Assembly: GCA_016647705.1 (NCBI GenBank)
Contig: CM028335.1
Location: 7,598,818-7,662,817 of the forward strand
Direction of reading: 5' to 3'
Length of the DNA stretch: 64,000 nucleotides
Source of the DNA: Eucommia ulmoides
Lineage: Eukaryota; Streptophyta; Magnoliopsida; Garryales; Eucommiaceae
Part shown: piece by piece, positions 55,065 through 64,000 of the stretch
Position numbering within the stretch: the first letter of the stretch is position 1
How the letters are laid out: every line of letters begins with the position of its first letter
The notes under the pieces: model-generated
Told to the model about the DNA's origin: nothing
Seen by the model: the letters and a program-made list of their open reading frames with translations, nothing else
Database searches by the model: none
Translations under genes and position numbers: made by a program

Positions 55065-57876
55065 TGTTGGCTTAATGAGCTACCCAAAAGGGGCGGGTGA
55101 ATTAGGTAGTTATAAAAAAATTTAATCAAATTTTAATTTTTTCACCACTTAAATAATCAAATAATCTATTTACCTTAAATTAATTATTATCTTTGTAAAT
55201 AGTGGATAAGTGTATTTAATCTACGTGCATACCCAAATAACGAAATATTAATAAAGTAAATAAAGCAGCACAGAAGGATATATTTTAGTTCACCAACTGT
55301 CACGGGCCAAGCCTTTTGAGGCTAGAAAGTGGACCGTGTGGCGCTAACTAAGGGATCGCCTAGTAGCAAGCCTGAAGATCAGAAGATCTTAAATAGCAGA
55401 AGCGATTTCAATAGCAACGAGTTTCCCTACAACAACACATCCCGGCAATGTGGAAAAGAATACAATTATAATAATAACAACAATTGTATTAATATTAAAG
55501 GCTACAAAGTGTGAAAGACTTGAATGACTTCAAGAGCATGTCCTCCCACATAGTACTTTAAGTAAAAAAATACAAGTGACCACAATAAACATCATTATAC
55601 TCGAGGAGTCATAATGGTGTCTTTCTATAATAAATGAAAGAAATAAATTAAACTAAACTAATCTAAGCTAAACTAGTCCAGAAAACAAATGAAAAGACTC
55701 ACGGACAAGTGGCCATGTGCGAGAACAAGCACTGGACAAGCTAAGACCGTGACATTTAATCCAGTCCTCCAAGTCCCAAGGAGATTCGCACCCACTAAAC
55801 CACTTGATCCCTTTAATAGGTAGGAACCAAACATTTACACAATAATTCTTTTCACAAGCTTAGAATCAACATTTACAAAAAAAATTTCATAGGTTAATGA
55901 AGAACCTCTATCTTTTTACCAGGCTAAAGGCTAACCTAATTCTATTATAGGAAGAATCACAACCTAATCCTTTTATACATTAGGCTAAGAGACAAACCTC
56001 ACCAAAAAACACTCTAAGTATCATTTTCACCGGTAAGAATAGAACCGTTACAACTCACACACAATTAATTCTAATTAGGAAGCATCAAGGCTAACTTTTT
56101 TCAAGCAAAAAAAATAACCTAACATTTTAATGTAATAGGTAAAGATTAAACCTCAATCTCTTTACCAGAAGAGATCAAAACCCAAGCTACCCTTAATTAG
56201 ATGCTTCTAATAGTATCTAATCAGCACAAACTCACCAACTACAAGAATTAATGAATTTCTTCCCACTTGAAACTTCTACTACCTCAAATCAATTTAACTC
56301 AATTAATGTCTCGAATTTACTAGTGATAGAATTTACGTGAAGAATTTAATATCTGATTACATAAAGTGTGGGTAGCACAAATATAAGTACGTAATTAGAT
56401 TATTACAAAAATCGTTTTAAAAGAATTTTTATGCTCTTTAAAGTTCCAAAAACGATTTCACAAAAATCTTATATCCAAATAAGCAATAATAATATAAAAT
56501 CACAATTAAGAATAAAATCTTGGAACAATCTCATCAAGATAACACCGAAAGATTGAATATGAATTGCAAGACAGCTTAGATCGGTGACGTCAAAACACTT
56601 GGCGCTTTAACTCAAGAACTTTTCTCACAAAATGATCTCCCAATGATCTCTCAAGAAAATATCATAATAAAAACTCTTAGAAAGCTCAGGAACAATTAGT
56701 TCTTGATGAAAGTGATGTCTTGATCTAAAAAAAAAAAAAAAAAGCGTAGGTTTATATAAGCTTATTTGAAACAAGCCCTCTAACGTCTAGTTCCCACAAG
56801 ATATAACAATTAAATGCACATATAGACCCCATATATCAATACCATTTAATCCTAATTCAATTCACTTAAATATTACTTTTAAAATATTCAATTAAGTCCC
56901 CAAATTAATTCTCAATTTCAAATGAAATAGATAGAAAGTATTAAATGTACTTAATTGAGAAACACAAATATTTTATGTACCATATCTATAGGGATATACA
57001 AATATGAGTAACATATCATCAATTTATCCAAATCCCTAAGATATTTCATTCAGGTAAGCAAATAATGGCTAGTTAACGGCTAGTTTTGATGAAATCCCAA
57101 AAATCTTCGAAATTTGAAACAGCCCAGTCGGTTGACCATACCTTTGCCCATCGATTGACTGATGAATACATGATGTATCTCAGTCTTTGCTCAAACATAG
57201 GTCGGTTGACCAATCCCCCATGGTTCGGTTGACCGATCGATACATGATGCATTCTCAAGCCTAATTTCGACCTTGGTCGATTGACCGATTGATATAGGGA
57301 ATTTAGGTTTTGGCCATCGATTAACCAATCTCCCCTGTCCGGTTGACTGATCAATCTAGAGAAATCTTTTTTCCAGCCATTGCCCATCGATTGACTGAAT
57401 CTCCTTGGTCAGTTGACCGATTGTTGTTGGAACACTTTCTCCTCAATTTATTTCAACTCCAATCTTCGATATTTTCAACTCTTTAATCGATTTATTTTCT
57501 TAGTTAACTAAATCGACACTAATAATCAATTTTAAACACTAATTTTACTTATGTCAATTTTTCTTTTTCAATTTCACATTGGAGCAAATATTTGAACTAT
57601 AATTAGGATCTTAATTTAAACACATATAAATATAAATAATTTAATTTGTATCGTGTGTAATCTTAATTGGGATACATTAAGAGTAAAAATGATTTGAGTT
57701 GTTTTCACCTAGATTCTTCAGAATCTTCAATCTCTTAATGTCCGTCTTTGCATCCTTTACAATTACTTCATAATATTATCTTGATTGAAATTCTTTAAAC
57801 TGAAATATTTAATAAACTCATTAATTCCATAAAAAGTATCAACACTTAATTGTTCATCAAAATCTCGGGATCAACA
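55065..57876 (-). repeat. 5' LTR of Copia B, enlarged by a 457-bp insertion
   Basis: On the minus strand it starts TGTTGATCCCGAG and ends AAGCCAACA (TGTTG/CAACA termini). It aligns with 45058-47269 except for 55298-55754. It also contains extra GGTTGACCGAT-like units at about 57190-57420 compared with the 3' LTR. Confidence 0.9.
55298..55754. mobile_element. 457-bp insertion with TGTCACGG/CCGTGACA ends
   Basis: The perfect 8-bp inverted termini and TG...CA ends suggest a short solo LTR or a MITE. It is absent from the equivalent place in the other LTR B copies (compare 45285-45300). No coding capacity is recognisable. The flanking bases (CCAAC left, TTTAA right) do not give a clear duplication. 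Confidence 0.65.
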
Positions 57877-58396
57877 CTTATTTTTGAAAAAAAAAGGCAA
57901 CACATACTGCCACTAGTGGGAGATATTAGTGGGAGACACTAGTGGGCATCTTTTGTGCTGCCACTTTTGAAATTTGAATTTGAAGTAAAGGCTTGGTATT
58001 TTTTAAACTCTAAGAAAAGAGGAAGCACGCGCAGCAGCCAAGTCTAAAATCAGAGAAAATTTTCTCATTTGCAGTACTTAGGGATTGGTTTAGGTTCAAA
58101 TAATCAGCATCTCATAGTTGAAGAAGAAGAACGAGAAGAATGAATAATCCAAATTCCTCAATAAGTCACAATTGAATAAATTTTTGTGCAAGTGTCTTAA
58201 GATATTTTAAGGTCTTATTTTATATTATTTATTTGCATTTCATCATCAAAGAAGTTTCATATTTGCTCTCACGAACGTAGGCAAAATTACTGAATCTCGT
58301 TAAATCTTGTGTTATTGTTTGAGATTATGTGTTTTTATTTCATCTCCCATAATATTTAGTTTCGTTTGGGTCCACCTAACACGCTTCCGCACAACA
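57877..58396 (+). repeat. 3' LTR of Copia A, truncated at its left end
   Basis: It begins at the equivalent of about position 31067 of the left LTR, lacking the first 45 or so bases, and ends GCACAACA. It abuts Copia B directly. The right flank is AGTGA (58397-58401). Confidence 0.9.
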
Positions 58397-58401
58397 AGTG
58401 A

Positions 58402-59602
58402 TTATATGAAAATTGAAATATTGTGATATATTAGTTTAATACTTTGGAATAAGTGTATATAATTTATCTTTTCATTTTTCACAAAACATATTGGATATAA
58501 GAGATGATAGTCATGTGCAAAGTCGGTGCTGTCCACCTAGTGTGTGTGTGTGTGTGTGTATATATAAGTAAAATTATCAAAGTGCCATTCAAAATTTTAA
58601 AAAATAAAAAATCAGCTATGTCCTTTAAGGCACACTTTTTAAAAATTTTAAAGAAAAATCATTTAAACATATCTATATACTATAAATAATTATTTTTATT
58701 AAAAAAAAATAGATTTCTAAATTGTACTTTTTGGAAGAAAAAAAACTAGATAGTCTCATTTTGTTGTGTACAAAAATATTCCAATTTATATATAAAAACA
58801 CAAAAAGTATAAAGAATTATGAAAAATTTGTAACACCAAATATATAAATATATGTATTCAATTTAAAGTAATTTTTTGTTTGATCATTAGATTTAGATTT
58901 TGACTTTTCAATTGAAATAGTTTTAATTAAAAAAAAAAAAAAATTGGACATTTTAATATCTCTATTTTTATAAAAACTATGTTTTCAAAAATATTATATA
59001 TTCAAAGTACATTCAATATCAATAAGGTCTGTTTGTAAATATATATATATTATTTAACTTATTGCAGTGATATGTATATTTTTAATATATTTTATTATTA
59101 TTATTATTATTTTAATACTGAATACCTAAAATAGTATAACTATATTTACAAACTTTTTTGTACTCTTATCAAATGGAGATGTCAATTTTCTCGGCCATCA
59201 CCGTCGAAAATAAGAGTTATACAAGTCGAATACACATATTAATCACTTTGTTACTATTTTTTCTTCAAACATACCTTATTGAGATATTCATATTTCTAAA
59301 TGTATTAAATTACTATATTTTGTGTATAGTCTAATTGATTGATATTTGGATTCATTTATTTTTGGTAATAATAATTCATGAAATATTGAAAGCATATTTG
59401 TTCATGGCGAATGACAAGAATTTAGATATTTTATTATTTGATGCTAGTGACTATATGAATTAGAATATCGTAATGTACCTAAATTTGAATAGTTTAGTGC
59501 TTGTACATAAGTATATATAATTTATCCTTCTATTTTTCACAAAAATATACTGGACATAGGAGATGATAGGCATGTGCAAAGCACGTGTTGTCTACCGAAT
59601 AT
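58402..59602. repeat. Helitron-like repeat: right end of unit 1 and complete unit 2
   Basis: 58402-58545 completes unit 1. Unit 2 begins near 58553 and ends near 59600. Both ends finish with a similar block: GATGATAGKCATGTGCAAAG then a short stem. In unit 2 it is ATGTGC-AAA-GCACGT, a GC-rich hairpin followed by TTGTCTACC. Unit 1 ends ...GTCCACCTAG, a CTAG end like that of Helitrons. Helitrons lack target duplications and often insert next to each other, which fits. No Rep/helicase is encoded. Confidence 0.5.
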
Positions 59603-59750
59603 TGATATATGTGAAAGGTATTATGTTACAGACATATACAAAGAGTCTGTATATAGACAGTGACTAGGGTTATCTTAGTGGGATTAGGGTTTAATCTAGT
59701 AGTATTTGGGTTTAACCTAGTAGGTCAATGCTCATATACATCTATTAACA
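59603..59750 (-). repeat. Short 3' LTR of Copia H (148 bp)
   Basis: On the minus strand it starts TGTTAATAGATG and ends CATATATCA. It is preceded by AAGTTTGGGGGA, a polypurine tract. The short length fits Copia lineages with small LTRs. Confidence 0.7.
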
Positions 59751-59870
59751 TCCCCCAAACTTAAGGCGGTAAATCAGACGTGAGCTTGGGTTTGAAAACC
59801 AGATTATGAAAGTATTCCCGTGGATGGGTCTTAGTGAAAATATCTATTGTTTGATCAACTGAACTGATGG

Positions 59871-61574
59871 AGTAATTAATCGGTCTCCTAGGGCCGCCAC
59901 GCGATTTCTCTCCTTAGAGAATTAATAGCAAATTCGAATCACCAACATTTTATTTTTATAAATCTGAGAAATCTTACTAGGCTACGGCGACAATTATGAT
60001 TCGATTATCTAATAAATTAATAACAACCAATAATAATATAACCATTAATTATATCATTGAGAAATTAATCACGCCCATTAATTAAATCTGATAAAAAAAT
60101 GCAATTGAGCAATATACCCAACCCTTTTTAATATAAATGAGTTACTATTCATAAATCTTAAAATTTAATATTCCATATTGAATATTGAATATGGATAATC
60201 AACTATTACAACAGTAGATAGTAATACAATAGTTATATTAATTCAATAATCCGTATTGATTCCATAATCTGTATTTCAAATAGTAAGAGTAGCCTACCAT
60301 AATTATAACATTTATAATAATTCTATAATTATTTAATTCTTACATAGGCTAGGACGGCTAAATAATATTTATAATATAATTATTATATTCACCATAGGAA
60401 TTATTTATGATATGTTCATAAATAATTTATCAGGAACTTATTAGGAAATGTGATAATATACTCTGAAAAGTTTAATATATATTCAGCTAAATATTATTTC
60501 TATCTAAATAATATTAAACTAAATCCGAATCACCACTAATTTATTGATTTATCCAATCGATTTTACAACAGTGAATACTAAATATAATTATTACAAATCA
60601 AATAGAAATTCAACTACAATTTATATCGCCGTTTTATTTTCACCAGCCCTGCAATCAAAACTGTGGGTTTGTGAGCCAACGCTCAGTAGAATTTCAATAT
60701 CTCTAATATGTGTATTTAATTAATACAATAAATAAAAACACATTGGCATAATTTTCACATAATCATAATTATTTCATAAAATTTAATAGTTGAAATTCAA
60801 CAATAATAATAACATAAATCACACAATAGAAAAATTAAATCCATATATTAAAAAAGTTAAAAATTCTACTTGAAATCATAAATTGACAATTATCCGGATC
60901 CTCCAACTGTTCTTCTTTCTCTTCATTTTTTTTTTCTCCTCATTTCATTCCCCCCCTCTCCTCTATTGGCGTGTGAACTTCCTGACCCCAAACACCACTC
61001 CCTCTCTTCTTCACATAATGTGTATATATGTATATATAAAATATTATAATATAAAATAATTATTAATAATTAATTAGATTTACTTTTTCTTTTCTCATTG
61101 TTTCTAGTGGGATGTGTCTTACCCTTTCTCCCAAATCCAAACACACACATGATTTTATATATATATATATTATGTTGATAATGATCATGATTTTTTACTT
61201 GTTGCCTTCTAAGACTTACACGTGTTAAGCTCTTTTTCCCCTTTCAATTTTATGGCCACAATTTGATTACTTAATTGTTAAGATTTATGAAAATTATATT
61301 TAACACCCGTAATTATAAAATAATTCATATTAATTCATTAATTATACTTATCTCTCCGAAATTATTAAATATTTATTATAAATATTCATAATATACAAAT
61401 CAATACAAAAATATTACACTCATATAAAATAATATTTTTAAAAATATAAATTTAATATTTAACTCAAAAATTATCAAATATATATTTATACTACAAATTT
61501 ACAAAATCATTCAAAAAATATTAGACTTATATAAAATAATATTTTTCAAAAATATCAATTTTCGGAGTAATATA
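59871..61574 (+). repeat. Solo LTR (family E), copy 2, in Copia H RNase H
   Basis: Collinear with 39942-41349 (shared TGCAATCAAAACT, GTGAGCCAACGCTCAGTAGA and similar ends). It is flanked by GATGG (59866-59870) and GACGG (61575-61579), a 5-bp duplication with one mismatch. Removing it rejoins the RNase H reading frame of the host element (...V-Y-I / S-S-V-D-Q...). Confidence 0.78.
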
Positions 61575-62591
61575 GACGGGGTGAAGAAGAACAATATTCT
61601 GAATAATGTGGTGATAGATAAAGTAACAATCAGTCTCGATGTGTTTTATATGATCGTGGAAAACGTCATTATAGGTGATTTAAATAACAATCATTATAGG
61701 GGAATATACTCCCATGTTAGTGAGGAGTTAGTGAAGCCAAAACAATTCTTGTGTTGCATCAACGATGACATGGTATTCGGTTTCAGTATTGGAGCGGACA
61801 ACAACAGTTTATTTTTTATTGCGTCAGGAAATGATGGAGTTACCTAAGAACAAATAGTAACCAATGGTTAAACATATGTTGGTAGGATCTCTGGCCCACT
61901 CGACATCAGTAAGGTAGGAACGACCTGGGCGAAGAAATGGAGTCCGTAAAATGAGGTGCCTTTGACATATCAAAGAATGCAAAAAAGAATCGAGTAATGA
62001 GCGGTTCGAGGAGCGAAAAAGAACTAACTGACTTAATGGACGACATATGTGGTGTTTGGATTTGTAAATGTGAGATATACCAAATTTTCAAATAGTTGGA
62101 GATAGAAAGTGACGTATAGGAGATGAGAGTCATTTAGTAGAGTAAATATGATATTTGGCTCAAGAAAAATATTTGTAATGGTAGAATCAGTGATGATAGC
62201 ATTTGAAAGGAGATCAGAAACATATTTGACCTGAGAGATAAAGTATCAATCTGAATCAATTGAAACTTTGAGACTAGGAAGATTAGTAAGCACGCTAAAA
62301 TTTTTTATCTCGAATTGACCATTAGAAATTTTTTTGAATTCGGAGATTCTGCATAGATTATCTCTTGTAATGATCAAGTCGTTCATATACAGATAAAACG
62401 AATATAATATCGTCAATTTGACGAATAAACGAAGCAAAATCATGACCAATTCACAATTTAAAAATTCTCAAACCACCATGTGTGAGCAAAACGTTGAAGA
62501 CCAATTTGAATCTCGCACACAACGTGGGGGGTTAAACATCGGCAATTAAATGCGGTTATTAAAAAGAAACGAGCATCTCCAAACAATCGAA

Positions 62592-62663
62592 GGGCATTTG
62601 GTCTAGTGGTATGATTCTCGCTTAGGGTGCGAGAGGTCCCGAGTTCAATTCTCGGAATGCCCC
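62592..62663 (+). tRNA. tRNA-Pro (anticodon AGG)
   Basis: The acceptor stem GGGCATT pairs with AATGCCC. The D arm holds GGTCTAGTGGTATGATT. The anticodon stem CTCGC/GCGAG encloses the loop TTAGGGT with anticodon AGG at 62624-62626. The T arm holds GTTCAATT. The discriminator is C and no intron is present. The A-box and B-box (GGTCTAGTGG; GAGTTCAATTC) look good, and a TTTTT Pol III terminator follows at about 62667. It decodes proline codons CCU (and CCC after A34 modification). Confidence 0.96.
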
Positions 62664-62667
62664 ATCC

Positions 62668-62696
62668 TTTTTCATTTTCTTTTTCTTTTTGCGTAC
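62668..62696 (+). terminator. Pol III terminator of the tRNA-Pro gene
   Basis: CCTTTTTC within ten bases of the tRNA 3' end, followed by further T-rich runs, is the usual RNA polymerase III stop signal. Confidence 0.8.
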
Positions 62697-62828
62697 TTGT
62701 ACGAGCAAAATACCCGCCGGAATATAGATACGCTGCCTGGTTTCGATTCTGTATGCCCATCCGAGTTCATCGCAATTCGGCTCTACCGATGTTATTTTGA
62801 AGGCAGTCGAGAGAAAGCGGAATCGAGG

Positions 62829-63075
62829 ATGAGCGTGATGAAGCCGACATCGATGCCGCTCTTCAGGTTCTTCTCCGTTACTGGCATCCAAGTTTTCGAT
62901 TTTTCAGTTTGAGTTTTGAGTTGAAGTTTGAAAAATGTGTTACCAGAAAGCTGAGGCAGCTTCGAATGAGAAGAATAGGGCTTCAGCTGTGGCGATCAAG
63001 GCGGAGATTCGTCGGACCGAGGCTCGGTTGATAGATGAAGTTCAATTCAAACTGCAAAAATTGGCATTAAAGAAG
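62829..63075 (+). pseudogene. SYP7-type syntaxin (Qc-SNARE) gene fragment with collapsed exon 1
   Basis: SYP71-73 proteins are plant Qc-SNAREs of the ER and plasma membrane. Exon 62947-63075 reads K-A-E-A-A-S-N-E-K-N-R-A-S-A-V-A-I-K-A-E, then I-R-R-T-E-A-R-L, matching the SYP7 signature after the first exon. The preceding exon ends at 62866 in E-A-D-I-D-A-A-L-Q with a CAG|GT donor. The 80-bp intron ends TTACCAG. Only ATGAGCGTGAT (62829-62839, the likely SYP7 start 'M-S-V-I') lies before this tail, in a different frame, so about 30-50 codons of exon 1 seem deleted. E-V-Q-F-K-L-Q-K-L has one extra residue against the usual E-V-P-K-L-Q-x-L. No downstream exon was recognised before 64000. Alternatively exon 1 is divergent. 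Confidence 0.6.
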
Positions 63076-63245
63076 GTTTTATTCAATCCAGTTTCTTTTC
63101 TTCAGATCTAGGAACGTGTTTATCTGTAGACCTAGAAGCCAACATGCTAAATGATTGCTATCTAGCTTTCTTTATCAATTTAGAAATGCCTGTGTCATAT
63201 GTATGCATTTACATACTTAGGTATAGCTGCAAATTCTTATTCGCT

Positions 63246-63522
63246 TAGAAATTCAATGGGCCTCACCCACTCTCAAAAGACTGTCCCCGGCTTTATATAT
63301 AGCTTAGGATCATGTAGCACAAGCGATGTGGGATTCAACGAACTTTGAAAAACCATTGCAAATGGATATCAGGTGCCCAACATCGTACAAAAGTCTAGCT
63401 CTAATACCATGTGGAAATCCAATGGGCCTAACTCACTCTCAAAAGACGCCTTGTAAGAGGACATTTCCCCTCGACTTTATATATAGCTCAGGATCAGGTA
63501 ACACAAGCGATGTGGGATTCAA
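63246..63522 (-). mobile_element. Complete TRIM (terminal-repeat retrotransposon in miniature), about 277 bp
   Basis: Two direct repeats (63246-63343 and 63414-63522) share AATGGGCCT..ACTCACTCTCAAAAGAC, TTTATATATAGCT.AGGATCA and ACAAGCGATGTGGGATTCAA. Between them is about 70 bp. On the minus strand TGGTATTAGAGC (63409-63398) follows the right-hand repeat, matching the initiator tRNA-Met PBS with one change. No coding capacity. It lies downstream of the SYP7 fragment. Confidence 0.75.
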
Positions 63523-63540
63523 TTATATCTTATCCTGTCG

Positions 63541-64000
63541 CTAATCGTTTTACATCTTTGGAGATTTATGCCATAATGCATTCTTTTGAGATGTAAACGA
63601 TGAATGATTTTATCGAAGCAAGTTCCACTGATGTAAATTTGAAGCTAAATCTTTTTTTTTTTTCATTTAAATCTCAATGTGAGACTCAGATAGTCTTAAA
63701 GCGACAAAGAAATACATTGGCTAACAAAGCACTGGTTTGATTGTGGCTCTGAAATATTATTTCTTTGCACTGATGACTCTGAGAATGAAAGTAAAAGAAG
63801 TGATTGAGGAAGTATGCTAAATAAGTTTGCGTTTAATCCCGCATCAGATGTGGAAGGAGCTGGTGGTTAGGTTATAAGTGTGAGCGAAAACCTCTTTCTC
63901 GTGAATTAGCTTTTGGGGTTGGGAGAGCCCGAGTAAAACTATTGAAGTCTAGAGCTTTAGAGCTCCTTTTTGGTTTCTTATCACTTGCTGCAAGAATGCA
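63541..64000. other. No gene recognised
   Basis: AT-rich at first (T run at 63651-63663), then a mixed-composition stretch to the window edge (around 63830-63960, with GGTGGTTAGGTTATAAGTGT and GTTGGGAGAGCCCGAGTAA). I could not match it to a later SYP7 exon or to a known element. Confidence 0.5.

Larger units (their letters stand above)
45058..57876 (-). mobile_element. Copia element B with 2.2-kb LTRs (SIRE-like), minus strand
   Basis: 5' LTR 57876-55065, PBS 55062-55052, gag, protease, integrase, RT, RNase H, polypurine tract (minus strand, about 47290-47270) and 3' LTR 47269-45058 appear in Copia order. The long LTRs, the extra coiled-coil/second zinc-finger segment after gag and the pre-integrase phrase S-M-E-L-I-S-N-L-S-K-K-S-L-V-R-G-L suggest the SIRE lineage; this lineage call is an inference. 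Stops, frameshifts and the 50302-52997 insertion make it inactive. Confidence 0.88.
31022..58396 (+). mobile_element. Copia element A, nested host of several later insertions
   Basis: Left LTR 31022-31593, PBS, gag, integrase, RT, RNase H and a right LTR ending at 58396 all read on the plus strand and are flanked by AGTGA. The coding part is split by 31789-37191, 38753 to about 43008 and 43976-57876. Gag zinc knuckle, protease and the pre-integrase region are missing (deletion near 37350). Several stops occur, so it is inactive. The right LTR lost roughly its first 45 bp where Copia B sequence abuts it. Confidence 0.9.
59603..62510 (-). mobile_element. Copia element H, 3' part only, minus strand
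   Basis: Only the C-terminal RT, RNase H, polypurine tract and 3' LTR remain. RT remnants: W-W-F-E-N-F near 62480 (W-F-x-K-F in relatives) and L-Y-M-N-D-L-I-I-T near 62380, where the catalytic YVDD is YMND. RNase H: H-I-K-H-I-E-T-D-C near 61650 and V-D-Q-T-I-D-I-F-T-K at about 59855-59825. The 5' end is lost near 62510. It is split by 59871-61574. Confidence 0.8.

Overview
This is nuclear DNA from a flowering plant, most likely a eudicot. The evidence is AT-rich sequence, spliced genes with GT-AG introns, a clock gene of the PRR7/PRR37 type, a Pol III tRNA gene, and dense nested plant transposons (Copia and other LTR elements, an L1 LINE, hAT, Mutator-like, Helitron-like and TRIM elements). 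The species cannot be named from the sequence alone. There are no prokaryotic operons and no CRISPR array.

Genes. (1) A PSEUDO-RESPONSE REGULATOR 7/37 homologue lies on the minus strand (14232 to 4005). It assembles into eight coding exons with consistent splice phases and 631 codons before the stop. Its sixth coding intron is 6.4 kb long and carries a hAT-like element inside a TRIM-like repeat, plus a 3.6-kb Mutator-like element with an unusual internal repeat array. (2) A tRNA-Pro(AGG) gene is at 62592-62663. (3) A fragment of a SYP7-type Qc-SNARE (syntaxin) gene follows at 62829-63075 on the plus strand. Its first exon appears collapsed by an internal deletion.

Layout. 1-3.9 kb: AT-rich sequence with relics of a Copia element. 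4.0-15.2 kb: the PRR gene and its upstream region. 15.6-28.8 kb: one decayed L1-type LINE (minus strand) split by four insertions (a hAT-like MITE and three solo LTRs). 29.5-31.0 kb and 58.4-59.6 kb: two head-to-tail copies of a Helitron-like repeat. Into the first copy a plus-strand Copia element (A, 31022-58396) inserted, leaving the 5-bp target duplication AGTGA on both sides. Copia A was then filled by a minus-strand non-autonomous LTR element (31789-37191, duplication GCTGG), a solo LTR (38753 to about 43008) that itself holds a long-TIR element holding another solo LTR, and a minus-strand Copia with 2.2-kb LTRs (B, 43976-57876). Copia B holds a 2.7-kb solo LTR (50302-52997, duplication TGCAT) and a 457-bp LTR-like insertion. 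59.6-62.5 kb: the 3' half of a third Copia (minus strand), again split by a solo LTR. 62.6-64 kb: tRNA, SYP7 fragment and a small complete TRIM.

The main message is the nesting order, which many target-site duplications make readable, and a probably complete but heavily transposon-loaded clock gene with two unusual residues in its CCT domain. All element names rest on motifs and termini read by eye; no database search was possible.
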